Translations under genes and position numbers: made by a program
Part shown: positions 34,844-45,207 of the stretch, piece by piece
How the letters are laid out: the number at the start of each line of letters is the position of its first letter
Position numbering within the stretch: the stretch's first letter is position 1
Source of the DNA: Polaribacter sp. KT25b
Lineage (GTDB): Bacteria > Bacteroidota > Bacteroidia > Flavobacteriales > Flavobacteriaceae
DNA length: 64,000 bases
Direction: 5' to 3'
Assembly (NCBI RefSeq): GCF_900105145.1
Contig: NZ_LT629752.1
Location: 2,981,501 to 3,045,500 of the forward strand
Notes under the pieces: model-generated
Database searches by the model: none
What the model was told of the DNA's origin: nothing
Seen by the model: the letters and a program-made list of their open reading frames with translations, nothing else

Positions 34844-35931
34844 TTTCTTAATAATTTTTCAATTTCATTAACAATCGATGTTGTTGCTCCTGGCAACGCT
34901 AATTCTTTTATATTTTCTGATAAACCTTCTTGTTTTCCTCTATCTTTTAAAAGCGTTTCAAATACAATTGGAAACGTTTCTAACTCACTTTCACGCAATA
35001 ATATTGCTCCGTGTTTATCTGCAATCGATTTTGCATTTTTTGTTTGATGATCTTCCGATACATTTGGAGACGGAATAAAAACAACCGGTTTACCTACAAT
35101 ACATAATTCGGAAACAGAACTTGCGCCTGCTCTAGAAATAATAATATCAGACGCTGCATAAGCAAAATCCATTCTATTTACAAATTGATGAACTTGAACG
35201 TTTTCTAATCCATCATACTTTTTATATTCATCAAAATAAAGTTTTCCACATTGCCAAAGCACTTGAACATTTTGATTTTTAAAAAACTCTAAATTACTTT
35301 CTACTAATTGATTTATTTTTCGCGCTCCTAAACTTCCACCTAAAACTAAAATGGTTTTCTTTTTCTTATCTAAACTGAAAAAATCTTTTCCTTCATCAGT
35401 TTTAGAATGAATCGTTAGCAAATCTTGACGAACAGGATTTCCTGTTTTTATTATTTTATCCGAAGGAAAAAAACGTTCTAAATTATCGTAAGCAACACAA
35501 ATTTTATTCGCCTTTTTACTCAACATTTTATTCGTAATTCCTGGAAAAGAATTCTGTTCCTGAATTAACGTTGGAATATTTTTTCTATTTGCCATTATCA
35601 ATGTTGGCCCACTTGCATAACCACCAGTACCAATTGCAATATCTGGCTTAAATTGCTTAATTATTTTATTTGCTTTCCATAAACTACTTATCAGTTTAAA
35701 AGGAAAAGACAAATTATCAACCGTTAATTTTCTTTGAATTCCAGAAATCCATAAACCTTTTATTTCATATCCCGCTTGCGGAACTTTCTCCATTTCCATT
35801 CTGTCTTTTGCGCCAACAAACAAAAAATTTGCATCAGGATAACGCACTTTAATTTCGTTAGCAATTGCTAATGCAGGATAGATATGACCTCCTGTTCCTC
35901 CTCCAGAAATAAGTATATTATATGGTTTCAT
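34840..35931 (-). CDS. murG: UDP-GlcNAc:lipid I transferase MurG
   Basis: 363 residues, GT28 glycosyltransferase. N-terminal [15 protein letters not shown], the middle [14 protein letters not shown], and the C-terminal UDP-GlcNAc site [36 protein letters not shown] are all present. It converts lipid I to lipid II at the inner face of the membrane. Its start lies 14 bases inside ftsW and its stop overlaps murC. Confidence 0.96.
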   Translation of the reverse strand: MKPYNILISGGGTGGHIYPALAIANEIKVRYPDANFLFVGAKDRMEMEKVPQAGYEIKGLWISGIQRKLTVDNLSFPFKLISSLWKANKIIKQFKPDIAIGTGGYASGPTLIMANRKNIPTLIQEQNSFPGITNKMLSKKANKICVAYDNLERFFPSDKIIKTGNPVRQDLLTIHSKTDEGKDFFSLDKKKKTILVLGGSLGARKINQLVESNLEFFKNQNVQVLWQCGKLYFDEYKKYDGLENVQVHQFVNRMDFAYAASDIIISRAGASSVSELCIVGKPVVFIPSPNVSEDHQTKNAKSIADKHGAILLRESELETFPIVFETLLKDRGKQEGLSENIKELALPGATTSIVNEIEKLLRK

Positions 35932-37105
35932 GTAAAATATCTAAAGGGTTATCGTCTAAAATATCTTCTTCTGTTTCTTCTTTTGATGCGCTCACACTTA
36001 GAATCATTCCTAATGCAAAACACGTCATCCAAATAGAAGTTCCTCCACTACTAATTAGCGGTAAAGTTTGCCCAGTTACAGGAAATAAATTGGTAGCAAC
36101 TGCCATATTAATGGTTGCTTGAAATATAATTGGGCAACCAACGCCAACAACTAATAATGTTCCGAAAATCGTTGTTGTTTTTCTAATCACCACAAACATT
36201 CTAAAGAATAGTAAAAAGTAAATCGAAATCACTAAAAGACCTCCTGCCAAACCATATTCTTCAATAATAATTGCATAAATAAAATCTGACGAAGATTGTG
36301 GTAAAAAGTTTTTCTGAACACTTTTACCTGGACCAACTCCAATAGGACCTCCCATTGCAATTGCAATCTTAGCTTTTTCTACTTGATATGCTTCTTTTTC
36401 ATCCGGATTTGAAAAATTTTCAATTCTATTTTGCCAAGTTTGCACTCTATTAGGCATTGCGTCTGGAAACGCTTTTGCTACTAGTACAAAAAACATTAGA
36501 AATACAAACCCAATTCCTAAAATTAATCCTATATATTTTATTGGATAACCACCTATAAAAGTTACCATTAAAATCATTACAAAAATGATAGCTGTTGTAG
36601 AGAAATTTGCAGGTAAAATTAAAACTAAAACAGCAGCTACTGGTAACCAAAGCTGTATTAGACTTTCTTTAAATTTAATTTCTTTCTCTTTATTTCTCGC
36701 CAAATATCTTGCTACATAAACCATTAACACTAAACCAGCTAAAGTTGATGTTTGAAAACCAATACCAACAAAAGGAATATTAATCCACCTACTTGCATTT
36801 GCCCCACCAATCGTAGTTCCTTGTGTTAATGTAAAAATCAATAAAACAATTACAACTGGCAACATGATAACGGATCCACCAGAAAAATATCTATACGGAA
36901 TTTTATGAACTCCGTAAATAATACCAAAGCCCATAATTAATAAAACCATGTGTTTTACTAAATACCCCAAAGTAGAACCAGAACCTACAACATACACCAA
37001 GTTTGTGCTTGCACTATAGACAGGCATAAACGAGAATATTGCCAAAACGGCAAAAATTGCCCAAATGGTTTTATCTCCTTTTATATGTTTAAAAATGGTT
37101 TTCAT
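35918..37105 (-). CDS. ftsW: lipid II polymerase FtsW
   Basis: 395 residues with about ten membrane helices, SEDS family. Typical parts: [10 protein letters not shown] after helix 1, [28 protein letters not shown], the long periplasmic loop with GMGPI-like [36 protein letters not shown], and [15 protein letters not shown]. It polymerises septal glycan with FtsI. A palindrome-bearing spacer of 130 bases separates it from murD; it overlaps murG by 14. Confidence 0.95.
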   Translation of the reverse strand: MKTIFKHIKGDKTIWAIFAVLAIFSFMPVYSASTNLVYVVGSGSTLGYLVKHMVLLIMGFGIIYGVHKIPYRYFSGGSVIMLPVVIVLLIFTLTQGTTIGGANASRWINIPFVGIGFQTSTLAGLVLMVYVARYLARNKEKEIKFKESLIQLWLPVAAVLVLILPANFSTTAIIFVMILMVTFIGGYPIKYIGLILGIGFVFLMFFVLVAKAFPDAMPNRVQTWQNRIENFSNPDEKEAYQVEKAKIAIAMGGPIGVGPGKSVQKNFLPQSSSDFIYAIIIEEYGLAGGLLVISIYFLLFFRMFVVIRKTTTIFGTLLVVGVGCPIIFQATINMAVATNLFPVTGQTLPLISSGGTSIWMTCFALGMILSVSASKEETEEDILDDNPLDILHETI

Positions 37106-37235
37106 TAGCCTCTCTTAATCTCTCCAAAGGAGAGAAACACTGTTATATTTATTTGTATTTTATTAAATCTAATATTCTTTTCACTCAAACTTGCTAACTC
37201 CTTCCCTTTAAGAAAGGTTGGGATAAGCTTTTTTT
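37106..37235. repeat. REP-like palindromes between murD and ftsW
   Basis: TCTCTCC-AAA-GGAGAGA lies at about 37120-37136 just before ftsW. At about 37186-37230 stands CAAACTTGCTAACTCC, then TTCCCTTTAAGAAAGGTTGGGAT, ending in a T-run. The second element is nearly the same as one at 38713-38760 on the other side of murD. No open frame. These look like copies of a flavobacterial dispersed palindromic repeat. Confidence 0.6.
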
Positions 37236-38621
37236 TTAAAGATTTCTTACTGCATCTTTAAATTGACGACCTCTATCTTCATAATTATCAAACAAATCGA
37301 AACTTGCACAAGCAGGAGACAATAAAACTGCATCACCTCTTTCTGATAACTTTTGAGAAACTTTTACAGCCTCTTCTGCACCGGCAGTTTCTACAATAAT
37401 ATCAACGACATTGCCAAATGTGTTTTTAATTTTATCATTATCAAGACCTAAACAAACAATTGCCTTCACTTTTTCTCTAACTAAAGCCAATAAATCGTTA
37501 TAATCATTTCCTTTATCTACACCACCAACAATCCAAACTGTAGGTTTTTCCATACATTCTAATGCATAAAAAGTAGCATTTACATTTGTAGCTTTAGAAT
37601 CGTTTATATATTCTACATCTCTAATTTTTGCTACATTTTCTAAACGATGTTCTGCTCCTTCAAAATCTTCTAAACTTTCCATTATGGACTGCTTTCTAAC
37701 TTTTAATAATTGAGCAGCCATTGTTGCCGCCATGGCATTTTTAGTATTGTGTTTTCCTTTAATTGATAATGCTGATATTGGCATATTAATGTTATCTTTA
37801 GTAATATTGATAATTATATTGTTGTCTTTTATATACGCTCCGTACTCTAATTCTTTTTCAAGCGAAAACGGAACTAATTTTGCGCTTGTTTTATTTACTT
37901 TTAACCAGTTATTTATGGCTTCGTCATCTGCATCGTAAATTAAATAATCTGTTTCTTTTTGATTTTTTGTAATTTTAAATTTTGATGCTATATATTTATT
38001 AAAATCATATTCATATCTATCTAAATGATCTGGTGTAATATTGGTCAAAATTGCAATATGACTATTAAAATTCTCAATTCCATCTAACTGAAAACTACTT
38101 AATTCTAATACATAATTCTCAAAGGATTCTTCTGCAACTTGTTGTGCAAAACTGTCTCCAATATTTCCCGCAACCCCAACACTTAAACCCGCCTTCTTTA
38201 AAATATGATGCACTAATAAAGTTGTCGTAGTTTTTCCGTTTGACCCTGTAATTCCAATAATATTTGCATCCGTAAATTGAGCCGCGAATTCAATTTCTGA
38301 AATAACAGGAATCGAATTTTGTTTCAATTTTTGAATCAATGCAACTTTATCTGGAATTCCAGGACTTTTCATTACAACATCAGCATTTACTATTTTGCTT
38401 TCTGTATGTTGATTTTCCTCAAAATCAATCTCATTATTTAAAAGAACTTCTTTATATTTTTTGGATATACTGCCTTTATCAGAAACAAAAACATCATATC
38501 CTTTTTGCTTTCCTAAAATTGCAGTTCCAACGCCACTTTCTCCACCACCAAGAATTACAAGAAATCCTCTTTCCCCCGAAGGATGTAAAACTGGAATCGT
38601 ATGTTTATCTTGGTTTTTCAT
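37236..38621 (-). CDS. murD: UDP-MurNAc-L-Ala-D-glutamate ligase MurD
   Basis: 461 residues. LVILGGGESGVGTAILGKQKGYDVFVSD is the normal N-terminal domain start, ITGSNGKTTTTLLVHHIL the P-loop, and NDSKATNVNATFYAL plus WIVGGVDKGNDYNDL the C-terminal signatures. It adds D-glutamate. Before the usual start there are 20 extra residues (MKNQDKHTIPVLHPSGERGF); the codons for HPSGERG form an ATCCT/AGGAT palindrome like the repeats on either side, and no internal start codon exists, so the repeat seems to be translated as a new N-terminus. Spacers on both sides are longer than elsewhere in the cluster. Confidence 0.93.
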   Translation of the reverse strand: MKNQDKHTIPVLHPSGERGFLVILGGGESGVGTAILGKQKGYDVFVSDKGSISKKYKEVLLNNEIDFEENQHTESKIVNADVVMKSPGIPDKVALIQKLKQNSIPVISEIEFAAQFTDANIIGITGSNGKTTTTLLVHHILKKAGLSVGVAGNIGDSFAQQVAEESFENYVLELSSFQLDGIENFNSHIAILTNITPDHLDRYEYDFNKYIASKFKITKNQKETDYLIYDADDEAINNWLKVNKTSAKLVPFSLEKELEYGAYIKDNNIIINITKDNINMPISALSIKGKHNTKNAMAATMAAQLLKVRKQSIMESLEDFEGAEHRLENVAKIRDVEYINDSKATNVNATFYALECMEKPTVWIVGGVDKGNDYNDLLALVREKVKAIVCLGLDNDKIKNTFGNVVDIIVETAGAEEAVKVSQKLSERGDAVLLSPACASFDLFDNYEDRGRQFKDAVRNL

Positions 38622-38761
38622 TTATTTTATCTATTCTTAATACTTTTTTTTTTCCTTGCTCACTCTTCATCAACGTTTTTCCCTTTAGAAAGATTAAGAT
38701 GGAATTTTCTCCACAAACTTGCTACTCCTTCCCTTTAGGAAGATTGGGATGGCTTCTTTTT
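38622..38761. repeat. two REP-like palindromes between mraY and murD
   Basis: Copy 1 (about 38676-38710): TTTTTCCCTTTAGAAAGATT then AAGATGGAATTTTCT. Copy 2 (about 38713-38760): CAAACTTGCTACTCC, TTCCCTTTAGGAAGATTGGGATGGCTTC. Copy 2 is nearly identical to the element at 37186-37230. The arms CCTTCCCTTTA/GGAAG give a short hairpin. No coding sequence. Confidence 0.6.
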
Positions 38762-39988
38762 TTACCTTAATTTTAGTGTTACAATTGTAAATACTGCTAA
38801 TAAAATTCCGATAATCCAAAAACGGACTACAATTTTACTTTCATGGTAACTCTTTTTTTGAAAATGATGATGCAAAGGTGCCATTCTAAAGATTCTTCTG
38901 CCTTCTCCAAATTTCTTTCTTGTGTACTTAAACCAAAAAACTTGCATGATTACAGATAAGTTTTCTACTACAAAAACTCCTGCTAAAATTGGCAACAATA
39001 ATTCTTTTCGGATTGAAATTGCAATAACAGCTATAATTCCGCCAATTGTTAAACTTCCCGTATCACCCATAAAAACTTGAGCAGGATAGGTATTGTACCA
39101 CAAAAACCCAATTAAAGCTCCAGCAAAAGCAAGAATAAAAACTGTCATTTCTCCAGAATTAGGAATGTACATTACATCTAGATAATCAGCAAAAATGATA
39201 TTACCAGAAACCCAGGCAAAAACCGCAAGTGTAACTACAATAATTGCTGATGAACCTGCTGCTAAACCATCAATTCCGTCTGTTAAATTAGCTCCGTTAG
39301 AAACTCCTGTAACAATAAAAACGGTCACTAAAATAAAAACGATCCAACCATATTTTTCATAACCATCTCCTAAAAAGTTGAATGCTTTTGAATATTCTAA
39401 TTCGTTATCTTTAAAAAACGGAACCGTTGTTTTTGTTGATTTATGAGCTTTTCCATAAACAGTTTTTCTACCGTTTTCTTGAACTAACTGATCTTTTACA
39501 GGCAATTGTTCTTTAATAGTTACACCATCATTAAAGTACAACATTGAACCAACAATAACTCCTAATCCCACTTGACCAAGAACTTTAAATTTACCACTTA
39601 AACCGTCTTTGTCTTTTTTAAATACTTTTATATAATCATCTAAAAAACCAATTAAACCCATCCACACAGTGGTAATAATTAGAATTACAATATAAATATT
39701 ATCTAATTTCGCCAATAAAAACACAGGGATTAATGTTGCCAAAATGATAATAATCCCTCCCATTGTTGGAGTACCTGTTTTTTGCTTTTGCCCCTCTAAA
39801 CCTAAATCTCTAACAGTTTCTCCTACTTGTTGTCTATGTAAAAAATTAATAATTCTTCTACCATAAATTGCTGATATCAACAAAGACAAAATAAAAGCTG
39901 ATGCCGCTCTAAATGTGATGTACTGAAACACACCTGCTCCTGGTAAATTAAATTGACTATTTAAATATTCGAATATATAATACAGCAT
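38762..39988 (-). CDS. mraY: phospho-MurNAc-pentapeptide transferase MraY
   Basis: 408 residues with ten membrane helices. Family motifs: [24 protein letters not shown] (Mg-binding Asp pair), [26 protein letters not shown] and the cytoplasmic APLHHHFQ. A hydrophilic insert at about 160-210 ([23 protein letters not shown]) is the enlargement usual in Bacteroidota. It makes lipid I from UDP-MurNAc-pentapeptide and undecaprenyl phosphate. One base separates it from murE. Confidence 0.96.
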   Translation of the reverse strand: MLYYIFEYLNSQFNLPGAGVFQYITFRAASAFILSLLISAIYGRRIINFLHRQQVGETVRDLGLEGQKQKTGTPTMGGIIIILATLIPVFLLAKLDNIYIVILIITTVWMGLIGFLDDYIKVFKKDKDGLSGKFKVLGQVGLGVIVGSMLYFNDGVTIKEQLPVKDQLVQENGRKTVYGKAHKSTKTTVPFFKDNELEYSKAFNFLGDGYEKYGWIVFILVTVFIVTGVSNGANLTDGIDGLAAGSSAIIVVTLAVFAWVSGNIIFADYLDVMYIPNSGEMTVFILAFAGALIGFLWYNTYPAQVFMGDTGSLTIGGIIAVIAISIRKELLLPILAGVFVVENLSVIMQVFWFKYTRKKFGEGRRIFRMAPLHHHFQKKSYHESKIVVRFWIIGILLAVFTIVTLKLR

Positions 39989-39989
39989 T

Positions 39990-41456
39990 CTAGTTCTTTT
40001 TTAATTGATTAAAACAATTAGTAACCTCCTCTAAATCATCAAAATGAGAACGAATTCCGTTTATTTCTTGATAATTTTCATGTCCTTTTCCAGCAATCAA
40101 TATAATGTCTCCAATTTCTGATAATTTACACGCTGTTTTTATAGCCTGTCTTCTATCTAAAACTGTTAATGTTTTTCTATAATTTTCTGCAAAAACACCT
40201 GTTTCCATTTCATCTAAAATGGTTTGTGCATTTTCTGTTCTCGGATTATCCGAAGTAAAAATTGCTTGACTGCTTAATTGAGAAGCAATATGCGCCATTT
40301 TTGGTCTTTTAGTTTTATCTCTATCACCACCACAACCCACAACTGTAATTACTTTTTCGTTTCCTGTTCTAATATCATTAATGGTTTCTAACACATTTTT
40401 TAATGCATCTGGCGTATGTGCATAATCGATTATTGCAGTAATTCCGTCATCAGACATTACATATTGAAAACGACCACTTATACTTTCTAACTGACTTACA
40501 ATTGTTAAAACCTCTAACTTTTCTAATCCTAATAATTCTGCTGTAGCAATAATTGCAGTTAAATTGTAAATATTAAAAACGCCTATTAATTTGGTCCAAA
40601 CCTCAGTGCCATCCACAGAAATTAAAGTTCCGGAAATTTGCTTTTCTAAAATTTTAGATTTGTAATCTGCTATTGTTTTTAAAGCGTAGGTTTTCTTTTT
40701 TGCTTTGGTATTTTGCAACATAAAGTCGCCATTTTTATCATCGATATTTGTTAAAGCAAAAGCCGATTTTGGCAAAGAATCGAAAAATGATTTTTTTACA
40801 TCTCTATATTCTGCGAACGTATCGTGATAATCTAAATGATCGTGCGAAAGGTTGGTGAAAATTCCGCCAGCAAATGTTAATCCTTCTGTTCTTTTCTGAT
40901 GAATTCCATGAGAACTCACTTCCATAAAACAATATTCAACTCCAGCTTCTAACATCATATCTAAATACCTGTTTATGGTAACAGAATCTGGCGTTGTATG
41001 TGTTGCTTTAAATTCGGCTTCATCAACCAAAATCTTAACGGTAGAAAGTAATCCAACTTTATAACCCGCTTTATAAAACAACTGATATAAAAGTGATGCG
41101 ATAGTAGTTTTCCCATTTGTGCCAGTAACCCCAATTAAAGGAAATCTACTAGAAGGATTCTCATAAAAATTAGAAGCCATAATTGCCAAAGCAACATTTG
41201 AATCTTCAACTTGAATATATGTAATTCCTTGTTTTTTATCCGAAGGAAAATCTTCACAAATAATAACAGTTGCACCTAAAGAAATTGCTTTATCAATATA
41301 CAAATGACCATCAACAGAAACTCCTTTTTGAGCAACAAAAACATCGTTCTTTTCAATTTTTCTAGAATCGAAAACAAGCTGATTTATAGCAACATCTGTG
41401 CTACCAAATACTTGATGAATTGAAACCTTATATAATATGTCTTTTAAGTTTTTCAG
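39990..41456 (-). CDS. murE: UDP-MurNAc-tripeptide synthetase MurE, CTG start
   Basis: 488 residues when started at the CTG at 41456-41454. The first ATG/GTG/TTG in frame is the TTG at 41303, but the 51 codons before it read [41 protein letters not shown] without a stop and are the conserved MurE N-terminal domain with its DSR motif. Between the nearest upstream in-frame stop and CTG no ATG, GTG or TTG occurs. P-loop [27 protein letters not shown] and DNPRTE (DNPR, the diaminopimelate-type motif) are present. It adds the third stem residue, probably meso-DAP. It begins one base after the ftsI stop. Confidence 0.9.
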   Translation of the reverse strand: MKNLKDILYKVSIHQVFGSTDVAINQLVFDSRKIEKNDVFVAQKGVSVDGHLYIDKAISLGATVIICEDFPSDKKQGITYIQVEDSNVALAIMASNFYENPSSRFPLIGVTGTNGKTTIASLLYQLFYKAGYKVGLLSTVKILVDEAEFKATHTTPDSVTINRYLDMMLEAGVEYCFMEVSSHGIHQKRTEGLTFAGGIFTNLSHDHLDYHDTFAEYRDVKKSFFDSLPKSAFALTNIDDKNGDFMLQNTKAKKKTYALKTIADYKSKILEKQISGTLISVDGTEVWTKLIGVFNIYNLTAIIATAELLGLEKLEVLTIVSQLESISGRFQYVMSDDGITAIIDYAHTPDALKNVLETINDIRTGNEKVITVVGCGGDRDKTKRPKMAHIASQLSSQAIFTSDNPRTENAQTILDEMETGVFAENYRKTLTVLDRRQAIKTACKLSEIGDIILIAGKGHENYQEINGIRSHFDDLEEVTNCFNQLKKN

Positions 41457-41457
41457 C

Positions 41458-43473
41458 TTACGAAAGTTTTAAAATAATGGTTGATCCTTTTACTAATTTT
41501 TCTCCTTTTTTTATTGACTGATAATTGACTTTACCAATACCAGAGAATTTTACTTTTAATCCTATATTTTCTAATAAAGACACGGCATCCATACCAGACA
41601 TTCCTTTTACATTTGGCACACTTGCATATTCTTTATTAATGTTTTTATTGTATTCTTTATATTGATTGTTTATAGAGGTAAACTCAACTTTATCTTCTAC
41701 AGTTTGATTATCTATAGGCGTAGTTGTGTATATTTTTTGAGCAATTTCTTTAAAAATTGGCGCTGCAACAGACGCACCATAATAACCTGTGTTTTTATTA
41801 GGATTATGCACCACAACTATGCAAGAATATTTTGGAACATCCGCAGGAAAAAAACCAACAAATGAGGCTACATAATTTTTTGTTGAATAATAGCCGCCTT
41901 CCCATTCTCCTTTATCATTTTTTATTCTTGGCATGTATTTTTTAGCAGTTCCCGTTTTACCAGCCATAGAAAAATTTGGAGAATAAATGTTTCTTGCAGT
42001 ACCTTTTATGACCACATTTTCCATTACTTTTCTCAGTTTCTTTATAGTTTCATCAGAAGCAATTTTAGGATTTACAATTTCTGTTTCAAAAATTTTCTCT
42101 GCTTTATCGTGTCTTCTTAATTCTTTTACAAAACGAGGTTTTACCATAATTCCGTTATTTGCAACAGCATTGTAAAACATTAATGTTTGCATTGGTGTAA
42201 CAGAAATTCCATAACCCCAAGACATCCATTCTAATGAAATTTTACTCCAACTTTTATCTTTAGGATTTGGCACATATGGTATTCCTTCTCCTTTAATTTG
42301 AAAACCAATTGGTTTTGTAAATCCGTATTCTTCTATTTTTTTATAAAATTTCTGAGGATTATTATCATAATGCTCTTTAATTATTTTTACAACACCAACA
42401 TTAGACGAAACTTCAAAAACTCTTGCTGCAGAAATTTTACCATAACCACCTCTGTGAGAATCTTCAACCTTTCTATTATTTACATAAAAAATTCCTTTTT
42501 CTGTATCAACAACTGTAGATGTATCAATTACCTTATCATCTAAAGCAACCATTAAACTCGCTAATTTAAAAGTAGAACCTGGCTCGTGACTTTCCCAAAC
42601 TGCATAATTTCTCTTTTCAAAATATCCTCCTTTAGAGCCTTTTCCTAAATTAGAAATTGCTTTAATTTCGCCTGTTGCAGTTTCCATAACTACAGCACAA
42701 CCATGATCTGCTTCGTAATATTGCAACTGACTTAATAATGCATGATGCGTAATATCTTGAATATTTACATCGATTGTTGTAATAATATCATGACCATCAA
42801 TTGGCTCTTTTTCATTTACATCAGAAATTGGTTTCCATTGATTTTTTGCGATTTTTTGTTTCCAACGTAAACCATTTTCACCTTGCATAAAATCAGCAAA
42901 AGCACCTTCAATACCAGCTTCACCTCTAAAATCATCATAACCAATTGTACGTTCTGCAATTTTACCAATTGGATGCGCACGCACTGTTTTATGCTCGGCA
43001 ATAAACCCACCTCTATACACGCCCAAATTAAAAATCGGGAATTCCTTCATCTTCAAATAATCTGTATAACCAACATTTCTGGCGATTAACAAATACCTGT
43101 TTTTACGTTTCTTTGCCGTTCTTAATCTACTTTGATAATGCGCAACAGACTTCCCTAAAAGTTTAGAAAGTTCTTTAGATAAATCAACAAAATTCTTTTC
43201 AAACACATTACCATCTACCGCAACAACATCCATTCTAATGGTAAATTTAGACATAGAAGTTGCCAACAAATTACCATCCGCAGCATAAACATTTCCTTTG
43301 TTTGCGCGAATTGTATCTTGCTTTATCGTTAGTTCTGTAGAAAGTTTTTTATATTTTTCTCCTTGAACGTATTGAATATTGATGACTCTAAAAATTACAG
43401 CCAACAAAAAAAGCGTCATAAAAGCAGCTACTATGTAGAATTTGGTTAGTATGCTTTTTTTCTGAGTTGCCAA
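41458..43473 (-). CDS. ftsI: septal transpeptidase FtsI (PBP3-type) with PASTA domain
   Basis: 671 residues. One N-terminal membrane helix (FYIVAAFMTLFLLAVIFRVINIQYV), a PBP dimerisation domain, then the transpeptidase domain with the nucleophile in EPGSTFKLASLM (SxxK), the SSN of EVSSNVGVVK, and AGKTGTAKKY (KTG). The C-terminal about 60 residues (VPNVKGMSGMDAVSLLENIGLKVKFSG) are a PASTA domain, normal for Bacteroidota FtsI and absent from E. coli. It crosslinks septal peptidoglycan with FtsW. 4 bases after ftsL. Confidence 0.95.
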   Translation of the reverse strand: MATQKKSILTKFYIVAAFMTLFLLAVIFRVINIQYVQGEKYKKLSTELTIKQDTIRANKGNVYAADGNLLATSMSKFTIRMDVVAVDGNVFEKNFVDLSKELSKLLGKSVAHYQSRLRTAKKRKNRYLLIARNVGYTDYLKMKEFPIFNLGVYRGGFIAEHKTVRAHPIGKIAERTIGYDDFRGEAGIEGAFADFMQGENGLRWKQKIAKNQWKPISDVNEKEPIDGHDIITTIDVNIQDITHHALLSQLQYYEADHGCAVVMETATGEIKAISNLGKGSKGGYFEKRNYAVWESHEPGSTFKLASLMVALDDKVIDTSTVVDTEKGIFYVNNRKVEDSHRGGYGKISAARVFEVSSNVGVVKIIKEHYDNNPQKFYKKIEEYGFTKPIGFQIKGEGIPYVPNPKDKSWSKISLEWMSWGYGISVTPMQTLMFYNAVANNGIMVKPRFVKELRRHDKAEKIFETEIVNPKIASDETIKKLRKVMENVVIKGTARNIYSPNFSMAGKTGTAKKYMPRIKNDKGEWEGGYYSTKNYVASFVGFFPADVPKYSCIVVVHNPNKNTGYYGASVAAPIFKEIAQKIYTTTPIDNQTVEDKVEFTSINNQYKEYNKNINKEYASVPNVKGMSGMDAVSLLENIGLKVKFSGIGKVNYQSIKKGEKLVKGSTIILKLS

Positions 43474-43477
43474 TTTA

Positions 43478-43804
43478 TTAATCTTTATACGTTACTTTTA
43501 TTTTTTTCGGAGGTGTTTCTGAAGGCTTTAATCCTCTTGCCTTTGCTTTTTCCCTTATGCTAGATTCCATTTTCATTCGCATTAAAATGGTACCAGTATC
43601 TACATATTCTGCTCGTAATTCTCTTGTTCTTTTATTTAATTCTGATATTTTAATTACTTTTTTATCAGCACTATGCGCACTAGAAATCATAACTAAGAGC
43701 AGAATCACAACAAAAATTATGATTCGCCAGTTTTTAAAAGCAGATTCATCTGTAAGGAAACTTCCTCGTAGAAAATCATAAACACCTTGTTTTACTTTAG
43801 ACAT
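43478..43804 (-). CDS. ftsL: FtsL-like division protein
   Basis: 108 residues: a short cytoplasmic head, one membrane helix (WRIIIFVVILLLVMISSAHSA), then a leucine-zipper-like coiled coil (VIKISELNKRTRELRAEYVDTGTILMRMKMESSIREKAKARGL) ending in KPSETPPKKIKV. This is the Bacteroidota FtsL/FtsL-like family; sequence similarity to E. coli FtsL is low, and the call rests on topology and location between rsmH and ftsI. It forms the FtsQLB-type bridge to FtsI/FtsW. Confidence 0.88.
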   Translation of the reverse strand: MSKVKQGVYDFLRGSFLTDESAFKNWRIIIFVVILLLVMISSAHSADKKVIKISELNKRTRELRAEYVDTGTILMRMKMESSIREKAKARGLKPSETPPKKIKVTYKD

Positions 43805-43811
43805 TATATAC

Positions 43812-44738
43812 TTATGACTTTAGTTTTTGTTTATTGCTTTTCAAAGTTGCAATTCTTAATTTCGCACTTCTAGACCTATTATTAATCTTTATTTCTTCTG
43901 ATGAAGGAATAATTAACTTTCCAACTTTTTTTAGAGGTTCGTCTGTGTTACCAAAAACATCTTTTTCTAACTCACCACTAAACAAACCAGAACTTATAAA
44001 TCTTTTTACCAATCTATCTTCTAAAGAATGATATGAAATAACACTCAACCTTCCTTCATCTGTTAATAAATTAGGAATCTGAGTTAAAAATTCTTTCAAA
44101 ACCTCTAATTCTTCATTAACTTCTATTCGTATTGCTTGAAATATTTGCGCTAAAATTTTATGTTCTTTTGCATTTGGCAAATATTTTTTTAATACGCTTT
44201 TTAACTGAAAACTTGTATCAATTCTTTCTTTTGCTCTTTCTTCAACAATCGTTTTTGCTAGGTTTCTAGAGTTTCTTAACTCGCCATACAAAAACAATAT
44301 TTCTGCTAATTTCTCTTCTGTATAGGTATTGATAATTTCTTTTGCTGATGTTTTAGATTTCTGATTCATTCTCATATCTAAATCGCCATCAAAACGTGTA
44401 GAGAAACCTCTTTCTGCTTCATCAAACTGATGAGAAGAAACTCCTAAATCTGCCAAAACACCATCTACTTTTCTAACACCGTGAAATCTTAAAAACCTGG
44501 ATATATATCTAAAATTTTCTGGAATCAAAACAAAACGCTCATCATCAATTATATTTTCTAAAGCATCAGGATCTTGATCAAAAGCAAACAACTTTCCTTT
44601 ACTTCCTAATCTTTTTAATATTTCTCTAGAATGACCTCCGCCACCAAAAGTAACATCCACATAAACACCATCTTCTTTAATAGCCAAGGCATCTACACTT
44701 TCTTGCAATAAAACTGGATTATGATATTTCATCTTCAT
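43812..44738 (-). CDS. rsmH: 16S rRNA (cytosine-1402-N4) methyltransferase RsmH
   Basis: 308 residues. YHNPVLLQESVDAL, the SAM site VDVTFGGGGHSREIL, FAFDQDPDAL, GVLADLGVSSHQFDEAERGFS and VISYHSLEDRLVKRFI are the RsmH (MraW) signatures. It methylates C1402 at the ribosomal P site. Two Met are possible (44738, 44732). It overlaps the end of mraZ by about 20 bases. Confidence 0.96.
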   Translation of the reverse strand: MKMKYHNPVLLQESVDALAIKEDGVYVDVTFGGGGHSREILKRLGSKGKLFAFDQDPDALENIIDDERFVLIPENFRYISRFLRFHGVRKVDGVLADLGVSSHQFDEAERGFSTRFDGDLDMRMNQKSKTSAKEIINTYTEEKLAEILFLYGELRNSRNLAKTIVEERAKERIDTSFQLKSVLKKYLPNAKEHKILAQIFQAIRIEVNEELEVLKEFLTQIPNLLTDEGRLSVISYHSLEDRLVKRFISSGLFSGELEKDVFGNTDEPLKKVGKLIIPSSEEIKINNRSRSAKLRIATLKSNKQKLKS

Positions 44739-45186
44739 CTGTATTTCCCATTACTTCTTCAGCCAAATCTGCAAAATCTACTGCAGCATCATCAATTGCC
44801 TTTTCATATTTATCTTTATCCCAAATCTCAATAATATTTACTGATGAAGACATTACAACTTGCTTTTCAATTCCTGCAAAATCCATTAAATTTTTAGGAA
44901 TTAAAATTCTACCAGTCGAATCTAAATCAACCAATTGCACACCTGCTGTAAATCTTCTAATAAAATCATTGTTCTTTTTCTTAAACTTATTTAGCTTGTT
45001 AATCTTCTCCATCATCAAATTCCATTCTTGAATTGGATACAATTCTAAACAAGGTTGAAAAACTGCTCTTTTTACTACAAAACCATCTTGTAACACAGAA
45101 GACAACTGCTTTTTAAAAGCTGATGAAATCATCACCCTTCCTTTAGCATCTGCCTTACATTCATATGTACCAATTAGGTTTATCAC
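44719..45186 (-). CDS. mraZ: MraZ, transcriptional regulator of the dcw cluster
   Basis: 155 residues from a GTG start (VINLIGTYECKADAKGRVMISS). A longer open frame reaching to 45240 runs through the promoter and the MraZ boxes and is rejected. Two SpoVT-AbrB-like halves are visible: GTYECKADAKGRVMISSAFKKQL and VDLDSTGRILIPKNLMDFAGI, each with the DxxGR core. MraZ binds direct repeats before its own gene and represses the cluster. Three such repeats stand just upstream here. First gene of the dcw operon. Confidence 0.95.
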   Translation of the reverse strand: MINLIGTYECKADAKGRVMISSAFKKQLSSVLQDGFVVKRAVFQPCLELYPIQEWNLMMEKINKLNKFKKKNNDFIRRFTAGVQLVDLDSTGRILIPKNLMDFAGIEKQVVMSSSVNIIEIWDKDKYEKAIDDAAVDFADLAEEVMGNTDEDEIS

Positions 45187-45207
45187 AAAAAATCGTTTAT
45201 TAGGTAT

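Noticed and set aside
38339..38770. 143-codon plus-strand frame
   Set aside because: Antisense to murD and the repeat spacer; no domain, composition typical of a shadow frame.
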